Shown piece by piece: positions 12,672-23,773 of a DNA stretch of 64,000 nt (the first letter of the stretch is position 1; each line of letters begins with the position of its first letter). Both the position numbers and the translations under genes were made by a program. Source of the DNA: Trifolium pratense (Eukaryota; Streptophyta; Magnoliopsida; Fabales; Fabaceae); contig NC_060060.1 in the NCBI RefSeq assembly GCF_020283565.1, positions 63,535,257 to 63,599,256 of the forward strand. Direction: 5' to 3'. The notes under the pieces are model-generated. The model did not search any database and was not told where the DNA came from. It was given only the letters and a program-made list of their open reading frames with translations.

Positions 12672-14412
12672 TGTTGAGGCAAAATGCAAAATCTCAATTT
12701 GATGTTTTAAAGATAACAAACATCTTAATTATATTTTAAATGTAATTCTGATCTCATTGTTATCTAACAAGTGCTCTTGAGTGTTTTAATTAGTCAGGAA
12801 CAATTAAGCTTCTAATCTCAATGATATTCATTATGTTTTGGCAAAAAGAGAAGCTTCAGGATCAGTCTGAGAATGATCTCTGGTTTAAGTGCAACATTCT
12901 CCTCATGAACAAGAATAAATGCAAAAGCACTTATTTCATTAAGTCAACCATATACAAGACAAAGAAGCACTTTATCTTGGTTTTAACTCACAAGATCACA
13001 ACAGTTCATGAACAATTAAGGCAAGGAATAAGTTGGAAAGAAAGTGACTTTCCTCTTTGGACAAAGTTAATGATCAAGCATGTGCAACATGATAATTTCT
13101 CAAGGCATCATCTAATCAGGTGTATCAAGAATATTTGGACAAGAATTACATAGACCAATAAGGATGAGACAACACACATTCAACTCATAGTTGTCATGTA
13201 CCTTCAAAGTCATTATTTAATGAACATTCTCCAAGAGATTAATTCTTAATCAATAAAAGGAAGTACATGGAAAGGACAAGTGAATAGTTATGCAAGGACA
13301 TCACAGCTGCATTCCCTTCACACTACAGCTGGCCACAGTTCTGCATCATTCTCCATTTGAAGATCAAGTGCAAAATTCGCCCAGATTGGAGAACGATCTC
13401 AGAATGATGCTGAGAATTACTGTCCTTTGCTTTTGAAGTTGCAAGCTCATCTACAGCTGGCCAAAACGTGCCTAAATGATCTATAACGGATATACTTGGT
13501 GAGGAAGCAATGAACAACTATCTACAGCCCATTGCAAGCTGTCATTTTGGCCCTTTTAAGTGAAAATATGAAGAACAGCAGGGAGAACGTTCTGAGAAAG
13601 ATCAGTTTGAGCTTATCCACTCAACAAATCAGCATGAGCTGTCTATTTTGAATCAACTAGCCGTTGGAGAATTTCCTTTGGGACCAAGGAACTGAAGACT
13701 CAAGGTTCAACTATAAAAGGAAGGCTTTGGCAACATTGAAGAGCAAGAGTTTAAGCTACAACAATTAATTTACTTGTCTTTGTGATACAAGTTTTCAAGC
13801 TCTTCTTTGAAGATCTCTTTCACTCCATATATTGTAATATCATACTAGGATCAGTATCCATTTTGAGTGAACAAAGAGAGATTTTATTGTAACTAGCTTT
13901 TCAACTTAGTTTGAGTGAGAAAGCTTTAAGATCCAAACCATTATCAAATTGTAAAGATTGGCTCAAGTCAATACGTAACTATTGATTGAGTGACACCTCA
14001 TAAAGTCTAGGAAAGACTTAGGTAGATCAAGCAAGTGAAGCTTGGAAGATTGTGATCTTGGATTAGATCAAAGAAGAAGTGTATCTTGAGATCGGTAGAA
14101 TCTCTTAGTGGACAATCTCACAGGAGCGTGGGGACTGGAGTAGCCCATACTATTAAGGGGTGAACCAGGATAAAATTATTGTGTCTCTTCTCTCCCTTAA
14201 ACTCATATTAATTTTATGCAAACACAAACACACACAAATCACTCATTGTTTTGTTTGCAGCTCAGAGATCGTTCTAAGATCATTCTCTTAACTTATACTA
14301 TTTATTCTGAGATCATTCTAACATATGTTTTGATATCTAATTTTTTAAAAGGACAATTTTTAAAGGTTCACAATTCAAACCCCCCTTTCTTGTGAAAAAC
14401 TTTGCTACTTCA
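12672..14412 (+). repeat. 5' LTR of Sirevirus-type copia element
   Basis: This 1741 bp LTR, TGTTGAGG...CTTCA, carries a TATA box at 13712-13720. Near-palindromic motifs of the form GAGAACGTTCTC or GAGATCATTCTA recur at 12869, 13389, 13583, 14265 and 14309. A 110-codon frame at 12821-13153 is present in both LTRs; I take it as non-coding. Confidence 0.9.
13712..13720 (+). promoter_or_regulatory. TATA box in 5' LTR of Sirevirus element
   Basis: The sequence TATAAAAGG stands alone in the middle of the LTR at the position expected for the U3/R boundary. It is duplicated exactly in the 3' LTR near 23073-23081. The functional role is inferred from position and consensus. Confidence 0.6.
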
Positions 14413-14414
14413 AT

Positions 14415-14426
14415 TGGCATCAGAGC
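14415..14426 (+). other. Primer-binding site of Sirevirus element
   Basis: TGGCATCAGAGC, two bases after the LTR end. It matches the initiator tRNA-Met complement except for C in place of T at the fourth base. Confidence 0.75.
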
Positions 14427-14485
14427 TCTGCCTCTAAGGTTGAGCATCTAACAAGTGCTAGAGGAAAAGATTCAGGAAGGAAGTA

Positions 14486-14992
14486 ATGAATAAAAGCGCA
14501 AAGTTTATATCAGAGGGAGGATCTTCACATAGGCCACCACTATTTGAAGGAGATGACTACTACTATTGGAAAGACAAGATGGAACTATTTCTTAGATCAC
14601 AAGATACACACATGTGGACAGTGATTGAAGTTGGTGATTACACTCCATTAGTAAAAGACTCTACTACTCCAAAGACAAAAGATGAAATGACAACTCAAGA
14701 AGCAGATAGGGTACTTCTAAACACTAAAGCTCAATTATTTATTAAAAGTGCTTTGTGTAGGGAAGAATATGACAGGATCATGGAATGCAAAACGGCCAAA
14801 GAAATATGGACAACACTCCAAACTCACCATGAAGGAACAAGTCGTGTCAAAGAAACAAGAATTGATATTGGTGTTAGAAAATTTGAGCTATTTGAAATGA
14901 AGGAAGATGAATCAATTGATCAAATACTAAAAACAAAGAAGCAGTGGAGGAAGACAACAAGTTTCTTCAAGAAGATGATGAAGAAGAGTTAG
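14486..14992 (+). pseudogene. gag, N-terminal part (copia/Sirevirus), broken by deletion
   Basis: The ATG lies 60 bp after the primer-binding site and the product reads as the N-terminal capsid region of a copia gag (Retrotran_gag/UBN2 type). It includes the FEGDDYYYWKDKMELFL block near residues 20-36 and the AKEIWTTLQ stretch. After about residue 147 (DESIDQ) the normal gag core is missing. Sequence jumps to a region that in related elements lies shortly before the zinc knuckle, in another frame, so the 168-aa frame ends in an unrelated tail. The size of the gap cannot be measured without an intact relative. What is seen: truncated frame, abrupt junction near 14920-14945, and gag continuing at 14944. 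The loss of most of the capsid core should make this copy dependent on other elements for particle assembly. Confidence 0.75.
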
Positions 14993-16044
14993 CATTTTTA
15001 TCTAGAAGGATACAAAAGCTAATGATGAGAAGAAATCAGATTAAGAAGAACTTTCCACCAAGAAGAAATGGACCTAAACCAGAAGTGGATATCAGCAAAA
15101 TACAATGCTATGGATGCAACCAATTTGGACACTACAAGAATGAATGTCCTAAACAAAAGAACTCTCCTTACAAATCCATGATGGTAACCTGGGATGAGTT
15201 GGATGAAGTACAAGAAGCAGAAGAAGAACAAGAAGCTAATGTGTGTCTCATGACAAATGCTAACATTGAAGAGGTAACTCTAGATCCTTGCTCATCATGT
15301 CAAAAAACTGAACATCTCTTTGATAATCTTCTATATGACTCTCAAATTCTAAATTCTAAAAATGGTCAACTTAGAGATGAAGTCACTAAGTTAACCAAAG
15401 AAAGAGATGAATATAAATCTGATAATGATATAATGAAGGGAATGATTAAAAATATGCAACTTGCACATGAAGGACTCTCTAAGCAAATTAAAGAACTTAG
15501 AGACAATCAGAAAATGAAAGAACATTCTATGATTCAAAAAGAGAATATCATTTTAAAACAAAAAGTGTCTAAACTTGAAAAAGACTTAACTAAGTTTGTC
15601 AGTACCACAGAAACTTTTGAAAATATATTAGGATCACAAGTTAATTCACATAGTAGAAATGGATTGGGATACAAACCTTTTCAAAATAAAAAACTGATTG
15701 AAAATGTTTTTGTTCCTCATAAAGAAAAAAGATTTCAAAAATATAAATGCACATTTTGTCACAAGGATGGACATCTTGAACCATTTTGTTTTAAAAAGAA
15801 ATCTCTCTACAGATCAGAACATTCTCAGAACAATCTGAAAAGAAATTTTTATTCAACACCTCCTTATAAGAGATCATCTTATCAATATAAGAAGATGCCT
15901 TATAAGAGTACTAACCTTCAAGGACCCAAAAAATTATGGGTACCTAAGAATTTGTTAAATTCAAATGTAGGAATGTCATCTAGCAATGAAGAAAAAGCCT
16001 TGGTACTTGGACAGTGGTTGCTCAAGACATATGACAGGAGATAG
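14944..16044 (+). pseudogene. gag C-terminal part with CCHC zinc knuckle (copia/Sirevirus)
   Basis: This frame continues gag after the deletion. It shows an acidic segment, a basic stretch, then a CCHC zinc knuckle of spacing C-X2-C-X4-H-X4-C (CYGCNQFGHYKNEC, about 15108-15150). A long coiled-coil-like segment rich in K, E and L follows (about residues 130-215), then a second cysteine/histidine cluster (CTFCHKDGHLEPFC) near residue 275. A second knuckle-like motif and extended coiled coil are typical of Sirevirus gag. The frame has no proper ATG. It overlaps the pol frame at 15986-16044, where one extra A in a run near 15993 appears to have shifted the frame just before the protease motif. 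Gag and pol would otherwise be one continuous frame, as in most copia elements. Confidence 0.75.
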
Positions 16045-19000
16045 ACAAAGCTTTCTCTCATTTGAAAAGAAGGAAGGAGGAACAGTTACCTTTGGAAACA
16101 ATGAAAAAGCTAGTATAAAAGGTAAAGGTACTATTGGTAAGAATAACTCTGCAAAAATTGAAAATGTTCACTATGTAGAAGGACTTAAACATAACTTAAT
16201 TAGCATTAGTCAATTATGTGACAATGGCCTTGAAGTTATTTTTAGATCTCATACATGTGAAATAAAACAATCTGACAAAACTCTTTTCTATGGATCAAGA
16301 ATAAAGAATGTATATGTCATATACTTAGATGAACTACCTACTGAATCCTGCTTTGTTTCCCTTGAAAGAGACAAATGGATTTGGCATAAAAGGGCTGGAC
16401 ATATAAGTATGAAGACTATGTCAAAACTTTCTAAACTTGATCTAGTTAGAGGCTTACCTGACATTAAGTTTGACCTAGATAAAGTGTGTGAATCTTGTGC
16501 AAAAGGTAAACAAGTTAAGAGTAGTTTTAAACCTAAAGATTTTGTTTCAACAAAAAGACCTCTTGAACTACTTCACATAGATTTATTTGGACCAGTCAAA
16601 ACTACTAGTCTTGGTGGCAAAAATTATGGTTTTGTCATAGTTGATGACTTTTCAAGGTTTACTTGGGTGTTATTTTTAAAACATAAAGATGAATCTTTTG
16701 AAGCTTTTAAAACATTCTGTTTACAAGTTCAAAATGAGAAAGGTACCAATATTGTCTCTATAAGAAGTGATCATGGAGGAGAATTTGAAAACTCTCACTT
16801 TGAGTCATTCCTAAACAATAATGGTATATCTCATAATTTTTCTTGTCCAAGAACTCCTCAACAAAATGGAGTTGTTGAAAGGAAAAATAGAACTTTACAA
16901 GAGATGGCAAGAACTATGATAAATGAATCAAATGTTGAAAAATATTTTTGGGCTGAAGCCATCAATACTTCTTGCTACATCTTGAACAGGGTTACCATAA
17001 GAAAAATTTTAAATAAGACACCCTATGAACTTTGGAAAGGAATTAAACCAAATATTTCCTACTTTCATATCTTTGGATGTTATTGTTATATTTTGAATAT
17101 CAGAGACAACTTAGGTAAGTTTGATTCAAAATCAGATAAGGGAATATTCTTAGGTTACTCTCTAACCTCAAAAGCTTATAGAATATACAATTTGAAAACA
17201 CAAGCTCTAGAAGAAAGCATGCATGTCAAGTTTGATGAATATGAAGATATATCATATACCAATATCTTTAATGATGAGGAAGAAGTAAGAAATGAACAAA
17301 GAAATGATGAGAATCAAAAACCTACAGCTCAAGGACCTCCAAAGACTTGGAGAACTGTTGGTTATCATCCACCAGAACAAATTATAGGAAATACTGAAGA
17401 TGGTGTAAGAACTAGAAGAGCTTTACTGAACAAGGAGAATAATCTGGCAATGATCTCTTAGATAGAACCAAGATCAATAAATGAAGCTATCACTGATGAA
17501 TCTTGGACTGAAGCCATGAAAGAAGAACTCCTGCAATTTGAAAAGAATGAAGTTTGGAATCTAGTACCACTTCCACAAAATCACTCAATCATTGGAACAA
17601 GGTGGGTCTTCAGAAACAAACTTGATGAAAATGGTAAGGTAATAAGGAATAAAGCAAGACTTGTAGCTCAAGGATATAATCAACAAGAAGGTATTGATTA
17701 TGATGAGACTTTTGCTCCAGTGGCTAGATTAGAAGCCATTAGAATTTTACTTGCATATGCTTCACATAAATGCTTTAAACTTTTTCAAATGGATGTGAAA
17801 AGTGCTTTTCTAAATGGTTTTTTAAATGAAGAAGTTTATGTACATCAACCTCCTGGGTTTATTGATCAACAAAAACCTAATCATGTTTTTAAATTAACCA
17901 AAGCTCTTTATGGACTAAAACAAGCTCCAAGAGCTTGGTATGAAAGGTTAAGCTCATTCTTACTTGAAAATGGTTTTTCTAGAGGAAAAATTGACACTAC
18001 ACTTTTTAGAAAAATTGATAAACATGATTTACTTATTGTACAAGTATATGTTGATGATATTATATTTGGTGCTACTAATGAAAAGTTATGTGAAGAATTT
18101 TCTGAACTTATGCAAAGTGAATTTGAGATGAGCATGATGGGAGAACTTAGTTTCTTTCTTGGCTTGCAAGTCAAGCAACATGAAAATGGAATTTTCATCA
18201 GTCAAGAAAAATATATAAAGGATCTTCTCAAGAAATACAAGATGAATGAAGCCAAGATAATGTCAACACCAATGCATCCATCAACAAGCTTGGACAAAGA
18301 TGAAAACGGGAAAGATGTATCTGAAAAGGAATATAGGGGAATGATTGGATCACTCCTATATTTAACTGCAAGTAGACCAGACATCGTCTTCTCAGTAGGT
18401 CTATGTGCTAGATTTCAAACATCACCAAAGGAATCTCACCTAACCGCAGTAAAAAGGATCTTCAGATATCTAGTTGGTACACCAGATGTTGGTCTTTGGT
18501 ACCAAAATAAATCACATTTTGAGTTAAAAGCATTTTGTGATGCTGATTATGCTGGTGACAAAGTTGAGAGAAAAAGCACCAGTGGAGCATGTCAATTTCT
18601 TGGAGAAGCTCTTGTAAGTTGGTGTGGCAGAAAACAAAACACCATAGCACTTTCAACAACTGAAGCAGAATATGTATCTGCAGCAACTTGTTGTTCTCAG
18701 GTAATATGGATCAAAAATCAACTTGAAGACTTCTCATTAAGGTACACAAAAATTAAAATCTTATGTGATAACACTAGTGCTATTAATTTGTCAAAAAACC
18801 CCATTCAGCATTCTAGGTCAAAACACATTGAAATTAAACATCACTTTATTCGTGATCATGTTAACAAAAATGATGTTGAATTAGTTTTTATTGATACTGA
18901 AAATCAGTTAGCTGATATTTTTACTAAGCCATTAGTTGAGGAACGATTCAATTATATCAAGGAAAAGTTAAAAATCATCAGAAATCCAAGCCAGACTTGA
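15986..19000 (+). pseudogene. pol (protease-integrase-RT-RNase H), interrupted by one in-frame TAG
   Basis: One reading frame runs from 15986 to 19000 with a single TAG at 17459-17461. The first half has the aspartic protease motif (YLDSGCSRHMTG, residues 7-18). The integrase HHCC region follows (WHKRAGH...CESCAKGK). The DDE catalytic core has its aspartates in HIDLFGP and RSDHGGE and its glutamate in NGVVERKNRT. After the stop come the copia reverse transcriptase, with [19 protein letters not shown] and the YVDD active-site box near 18048, and RNase H, with [15 protein letters not shown] and [13 protein letters not shown]. The segment after the stop is 17516-19000 from its first methionine. 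All catalytic blocks are present, so apart from the TAG and the frameshift before the protease this pol looks young. Confidence 0.85.
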
Positions 19001-19362
19001 AATATTAAATTACTTAGTCTTTTTGCAACCTTCTGAGAACGTTCTCAGATCTGCGTTTAAGTAAATTTTTGAATTTACTCTCAAACGGCTTTTTCCTTGG
19101 TTTTTGCTTTTTAAATTTATGATAAGCATTAAAGAAGATATGTTCTCCTTCCTCTCATTGGCTTACCACGATTGGTTTCTCTTTCTCCTCTTTTCTTTTC
19201 TAAAATCAAGTACAATAACTCACTATTCATCTCTACCATCAAGTACACCTAGCCTACTACACTCTTCCTCTTTCCCAAGCTTCCACCTCTTTTTATACTC
19301 ACCTAAACTCATCATTTCATCACATCACCTTCAATCAATTATCTTTTCTTCTTTCTTCAAAA

Positions 19363-21645
19363 ATGGCACGAACTAAGAATCCAGGAAGAAGAAGTACACG
19401 AGCTCCATTTCCACCTCTACCTTCATCCTCATCAAACTCTTCATCTTCATCAGAAACATCTGACTCCTCAAACCCTCAAACCTTTGATCAATCCAATTTC
19501 TATGATCCAAATGAACCCTTAGATCTGCAACCTCTTTCTCAGATTTTTCCACCCAAATTAATTGAACCTCCTTCACAATCAAATGTTAAACCTCCTGCAG
19601 AACAAGCTGATGAACCTTCTGAGAACGATCCCTCAGAAGAAGAAACCATCCAACTTACCCAGAAACCTAACCCTAAAACGGATGGTACCACCACTCCTAA
19701 ACCTACCATTGTTGTACCAAGTCAAGCTGAAACTCCACCAATTATTTTCAAATCTAAGAAAGCCAAATCTTATGATTCTTCAAAAATCAGAAGATCATCT
19801 CGTATTATGTCTGGAATTGGTACAGGAAAGAAACCTGTTGTTGACAACACTGTACACACCATTCATGATTCAGATTCTGACAAAACCATCTCAGATTCTG
19901 AACTTGAAAAAATTGTGCTTGAACCTCTCACCTCATCAAAATCTGTACCTGCAAAACATTCACCTGTTTCAATCAAAAAGGGTTCTGCTACTGCTGTCAA
20001 AGTTCCAAAGAAGAAGAGCTTACCTAAAAGGAAAAGACCTCAAGGAGAGCTGCTTGAAGTTCCACTCATTCATCCTGACGAAGAAGCTAAGTTTGATCAA
20101 TATTGGAAAACCAAACCTGTTGCTTCTGGAAGAGTTTATGATTTTGAAGAAATTGCTAAGGGAGGAGTAGACTTGCTCAAGTTTGTGGAACCACAAGGAT
20201 GGACAAAATTTTTCCAGATGAAAGATACCACAATGCCTCTGTTAGTACAAGCATTCTATTTCAATGCCAAGGTACATCCTGACAAAGACTTGATCATCTC
20301 CAACATCAAAGGAGTTGAAATCCATGTTACAGCAGACTCAATTAGTAAGCTACTTGAAGTGAAGAGAAATGGAGAAACTCTGTATGGAAAAGACTGGTAT
20401 GCAGCTCAAAACATAAGCAAAGATGCTTTGATCGTTGAGATGTTTACTGATGAAGGAGCTCACAGGGAACAACCACCATCATCTCTGCTTAAGAAGGAGT
20501 TTAAAATCTTCCACAACATGTGCCAACATTCTTTCTTTCCTAGGACAGGAAGCAAAGATAAGGTAACTGATAATGATCTACTTGTCATGTATCATCTATC
20601 TAAAGGTATTCCACTTGATTTACCTTTTTTGATTCTTCAACACATGATCACAATTGCAAATTCTGGAATCAAAAAGATAGCCTTACCTTATGGAATGTTA
20701 CTCACTAGGATTTTTAGAGATAACCATGTAGATGAGTCTAAACAACTCTTTGATAATCAATGGTTTACTTTTGGAACAAAAAATCTGAGTCACATGAAAA
20801 AGGAAATCACTCCTGGCAACACCTCTACTGATATTGGAAACAAAAGGAAGAGAATTGATCCTGATAACAACTTGGATATGCTTGCTAAAGCATCTGGAGA
20901 ACAATCAGAGAACGTTCTCCCAACTGATGAAAATGTGGATATTCACAACACCATTTCTGATACACAGCCAATCCATTTGAATACCTCATTGAATTTAGGA
21001 CCAACCTTCTCTCAAGAAGTAGAAACTTCATCTCAACAAGCTGGGAAGATTCTCCAAGGGTTTCATTCTATAACTGCTCCATTTAACACCTCTGTGTTTT
21101 CACCACTTATGTCATCATCTCATGGAAGCTTGCAATCCATGTTTAGCACTGATTTTGTAAGGAACTTGATGACATCCAATAGTCCTGATCCATCTCAGAT
21201 ACCAGTTCCCATTTTCACTGCTGGAACACTACCATCTCTACCAAGTTCTTTTGCAACTTTAGACTCTTTCTGCTCTTCTGCAACTGCTGCTGCTGCTGCT
21301 GCTACTGCAAATTGGTCTGTGCCTGCTGGCTTTGAGGGAAATTTTCAACATGAGGCTGGTACTTCCACTGATCCCAGGCCTCCCAAACGTACCAAGCTTG
21401 AAAAGAGAATGTCTCAGATGAGAAAGGATTTAACTCAGCTGATGAGAGGCATGTCAATGCAAAATGACATGTTAATGTATATTATGCTTGAGTTTCAGAT
21501 CATGAGAAACTGGTTAAATGAGTGTGTTTGTACTCCTCTTCAGATTGTTCCACCACCGCCCAATCCACCACCACCTGTTGAGCCATTCCCACAACCTGAA
21601 AACTCCACATCCTCTGATGATTCCAGCCCCACCATTCCTGAATAA
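19363..21645 (+). CDS. Envelope-like ORF3 protein of Sirevirus-type element (intact, 760 aa)
   Basis: An uninterrupted ATG-to-TAA frame begins 360 bp after pol. The N-terminus is low-complexity and rich in Ser/Pro, with an acidic PSENDPSEEE stretch and basic KKKSLPKRKRPQG (about residues 217-229), which could be a nuclear signal. A globular region at about residues 250-420 resembles the plant transposon-protein domain, with FVEPQGWTKFF, LVQAFYFNAKV and GVEIHVTADSISKLL. The C-terminal part has an alanine run, a probable coiled coil (KRTKLEKRMSQMRKDLTQL, about residue 680) and a proline-rich tail. ORFs at this position in Sireviruses are called envelope-like, but their function is unproven. I see no clear signal peptide or transmembrane segment. 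It is odd that this ORF is intact while gag and pol are broken. Confidence 0.7.
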   Translation: MARTKNPGRRSTRAPFPPLPSSSSNSSSSSETSDSSNPQTFDQSNFYDPNEPLDLQPLSQIFPPKLIEPPSQSNVKPPAEQADEPSENDPSEEETIQLTQKPNPKTDGTTTPKPTIVVPSQAETPPIIFKSKKAKSYDSSKIRRSSRIMSGIGTGKKPVVDNTVHTIHDSDSDKTISDSELEKIVLEPLTSSKSVPAKHSPVSIKKGSATAVKVPKKKSLPKRKRPQGELLEVPLIHPDEEAKFDQYWKTKPVASGRVYDFEEIAKGGVDLLKFVEPQGWTKFFQMKDTTMPLLVQAFYFNAKVHPDKDLIISNIKGVEIHVTADSISKLLEVKRNGETLYGKDWYAAQNISKDALIVEMFTDEGAHREQPPSSLLKKEFKIFHNMCQHSFFPRTGSKDKVTDNDLLVMYHLSKGIPLDLPFLILQHMITIANSGIKKIALPYGMLLTRIFRDNHVDESKQLFDNQWFTFGTKNLSHMKKEITPGNTSTDIGNKRKRIDPDNNLDMLAKASGEQSENVLPTDENVDIHNTISDTQPIHLNTSLNLGPTFSQEVETSSQQAGKILQGFHSITAPFNTSVFSPLMSSSHGSLQSMFSTDFVRNLMTSNSPDPSQIPVPIFTAGTLPSLPSSFATLDSFCSSATAAAAAATANWSVPAGFEGNFQHEAGTSTDPRPPKRTKLEKRMSQMRKDLTQLMRGMSMQNDMLMYIMLEFQIMRNWLNECVCTPLQIVPPPPNPPPPVEPFPQPENSTSSDDSSPTIPE

Positions 21646-21693
21646 ACTTCTGCTGCAACCCACTTTTTTTTTTCTACCCTTTTCAATGATGAC

Positions 21694-22032
21694 AAAGGGG
21701 GAGAATGATTTGAGAAAATGAGGGGGAGATTGAACTTGTCTTTTTGAATGCTTAATCATGTTTTAATTTACCTGTTAATCATGAACTAGAAATCATGTTG
21801 GATTCTCACTTTGTGAGCTTGATGATTAATGAAATCTATTTTGATTCATATTATGTGTTTTTTGCTCAATTCTTTATGCTTAAGCAATTATGAAAATTGG
21901 ATGCTTGAATTGAGGGGGAGCTTGAAAATTAAAACACTAAACAATTTATTTGTGTTTACTAAATTGATTATATCAGAATCCCATTTTTAAAACATAATTC
22001 AAGAAGTTTGTCATCATCAAAAAGGGGGAGAT
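21694..22032 (+). promoter_or_regulatory. Repeated polypurine tracts before the 3' LTR (Sirevirus)
   Basis: Four GGGGGAG runs occur: AAAGGGGGAGAA at 21694-21705, AGGGGGAGAT at 21721-21730, TGAGGGGGAG at 21911-21920 and AAAAAGGGGGAGAT at 22019-22032. The last abuts the 3' LTR and is the presumed plus-strand primer. Multiplied tracts upstream of it are a known Sirevirus habit. Confidence 0.7.
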
Positions 22033-23773
22033 TGTTGAGGCAAAATGCAAAATCTCAATTTGATGTTTTAAAGATAACAAACATCTTAATTATATTTTAA
22101 ATGTAATTCTGATCTCATTGTTATCTAACAAGTGCTCTTGAGTGTTTTAATTAGTCAGGAACAATTAAGCTTCTAATCTCAATGATATTCATTATGTTTT
22201 GGCAAAAAGAGAAGCTTCAGGATCAGTCTGAGAATGATCTATGGTTTAAGTGCAACATTCTCCTCATGAACAAGAATAAATGCAAAAGCACTTATTTCAT
22301 TAAGTCAACCATATACAAGACAAAGAAGCACTTTATCTTGGTTTTAACTCACAAGATCACAACAGTTCATGAACAATTAAGGCAAGGAATAAGTTGGAAA
22401 GAAAGTGACTTTCCTCTTTGGACAAAGTTAATGATCAAGCATGTGCAACATGATAATTTCTCAAGGCATCATCTAATCAGGTGTATCAAGAATATTTGGA
22501 CAAGAATTACATAGACCAATAAGGATGAGACAACACACATTCAACTCATAGTTGTCATGTACCTTCAAAGTCATTATTTAATGAACATTCTCCAAGAGAT
22601 TAATTCTTAATCAATAAAAGGAAGTACATGGAAAGGACAAGTGAATAGTTATGCAAGGACATCACAGCTGCATTCCCTTCACACTACAGCTGGCCACAGT
22701 TCTGCATCATTCTCCATTTGAAGATCAAGTGCAAAATTCGCCCAGATTGGAGAACGATCTCAGAATGATGCTGAGAATTACTGTCCTTTGCTTTTGAAGT
22801 TGCAAGCTCATCTACAGCTGGCCAAAACGTGCCTAAATGATCTATAACGGATATACTTGGTGAGGAAGCAATGAACAACTATCTACAGCCCATTGCAAGC
22901 TGTCATTTTGGCCCTTTTAAGTGAAAATATGAAGAACAGCAGGGAGAACGTTCTGAGAAAGATCAGTTTGAGCTTATCCACTCAACAACTCAGCATGAGC
23001 TGTCTATTTTGAATCAACTAGCCGTTGGAGAATTTCCTTTGGGACCAAGGAACTGAAGACTCAAGGTTCAACTATAAAAGGAAGGCTTTGGCAACATTGA
23101 AGAGCAAGAGTTTAAGCTACAACAATCAATTTACTTGTCTTTGTGATACAAGTTTTCAAGCTCTTCTTTGAAGATCTCTTTCACTCCATATATTGTAATA
23201 TCATACTAGGATCAGTATCCATTTTGAGTGAACAAAGAGAGATTTTATTGTAACTAGCTTTTCAACTTAGTTTGAGTGAGAAAGCTTTAAGATCCAAACC
23301 ATTATCAAATTGTAAAGATTGGCTCAAGTCAATACGTAACTATTGATTGAGTGACACCTCATAAAGTCTAGGAAAGACTTAGGTAGATCAAGCAAGTGAA
23401 GTTTGGAAGATTGTGATCTTGGATTAGATCAAAGAAGAAGTGTATCTTGAGATCGGTAGAATCTCTTAGTGGACAATCTCACAGGAGCGTGGGGACTGGA
23501 GTAGCCCATACTATTAAGGGGTGAACCAGGATAAAATTATTGTGTCTCTTCTCTCCCTTAAACTCATATTAATTTTATGCAAACACAAACACACACAAAT
23601 CACTCATTGTTTTGTTTGCAGCTCAGAGATCGTTCTAAGATCATTCTCTTAACTTATACTATTTATTCTGAGATCATTCTAACATATGTTTTGATATCTA
23701 ATTTTTTAAAAGGACAATTTTTAAAGGTTCACAATTCAAACCCCCCTTTCTTGTGAAAAACTTTGCTACTTCA
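22033..23773 (+). repeat. 3' LTR of Sirevirus-type copia element
   Basis: This 1741 bp copy of the 5' LTR shows about four differences visible by eye, for example near 22242, 22987, 23127 and 23402. The TATA box is at 23073-23081. The last base before the resumed gypsy-like LTR is 23773. Confidence 0.9.

Larger units (their letters stand above)
12672..23773 (+). mobile_element. Sirevirus-type Ty1/copia retrotransposon with envelope-like ORF (11.1 kb)
   Basis: The element has two 1741 bp LTRs (12672-14412 and 22033-23773) that both begin TGTTGAGG and end CTTCA. It has a PBS (TGGCATCAGAGC, 14415-14426), gag, pol in copia order (protease, integrase, RT, RNase H), a downstream ORF3 and polypurine tracts. 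By eye the two LTRs differ at only about four positions, so the insertion is recent. Copia order plus a large ORF after pol and repeated GGGGGAGA tracts is the signature of Sireviruses (SIRE/Maximus lineage). Damage includes a deletion in gag, a frameshift near the gag-pol join and an in-frame TAG in pol, so this copy is not autonomous as read. It sits in LTR-3 of the array without an obvious 5 bp target duplication. Confidence 0.9.

Noticed and set aside
12821..13153. 110-codon frame in both LTRs of the Sirevirus element
   Set aside because: Lies in LTR U3 upstream of the TATA box, with no recognisable motif; identical in both copies because LTRs are copies.
19562..20170. 202-codon frame inside ORF3
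   Set aside because: Out-of-frame shadow of the 760-codon ORF3; leucine-rich composition results from the codon shift.
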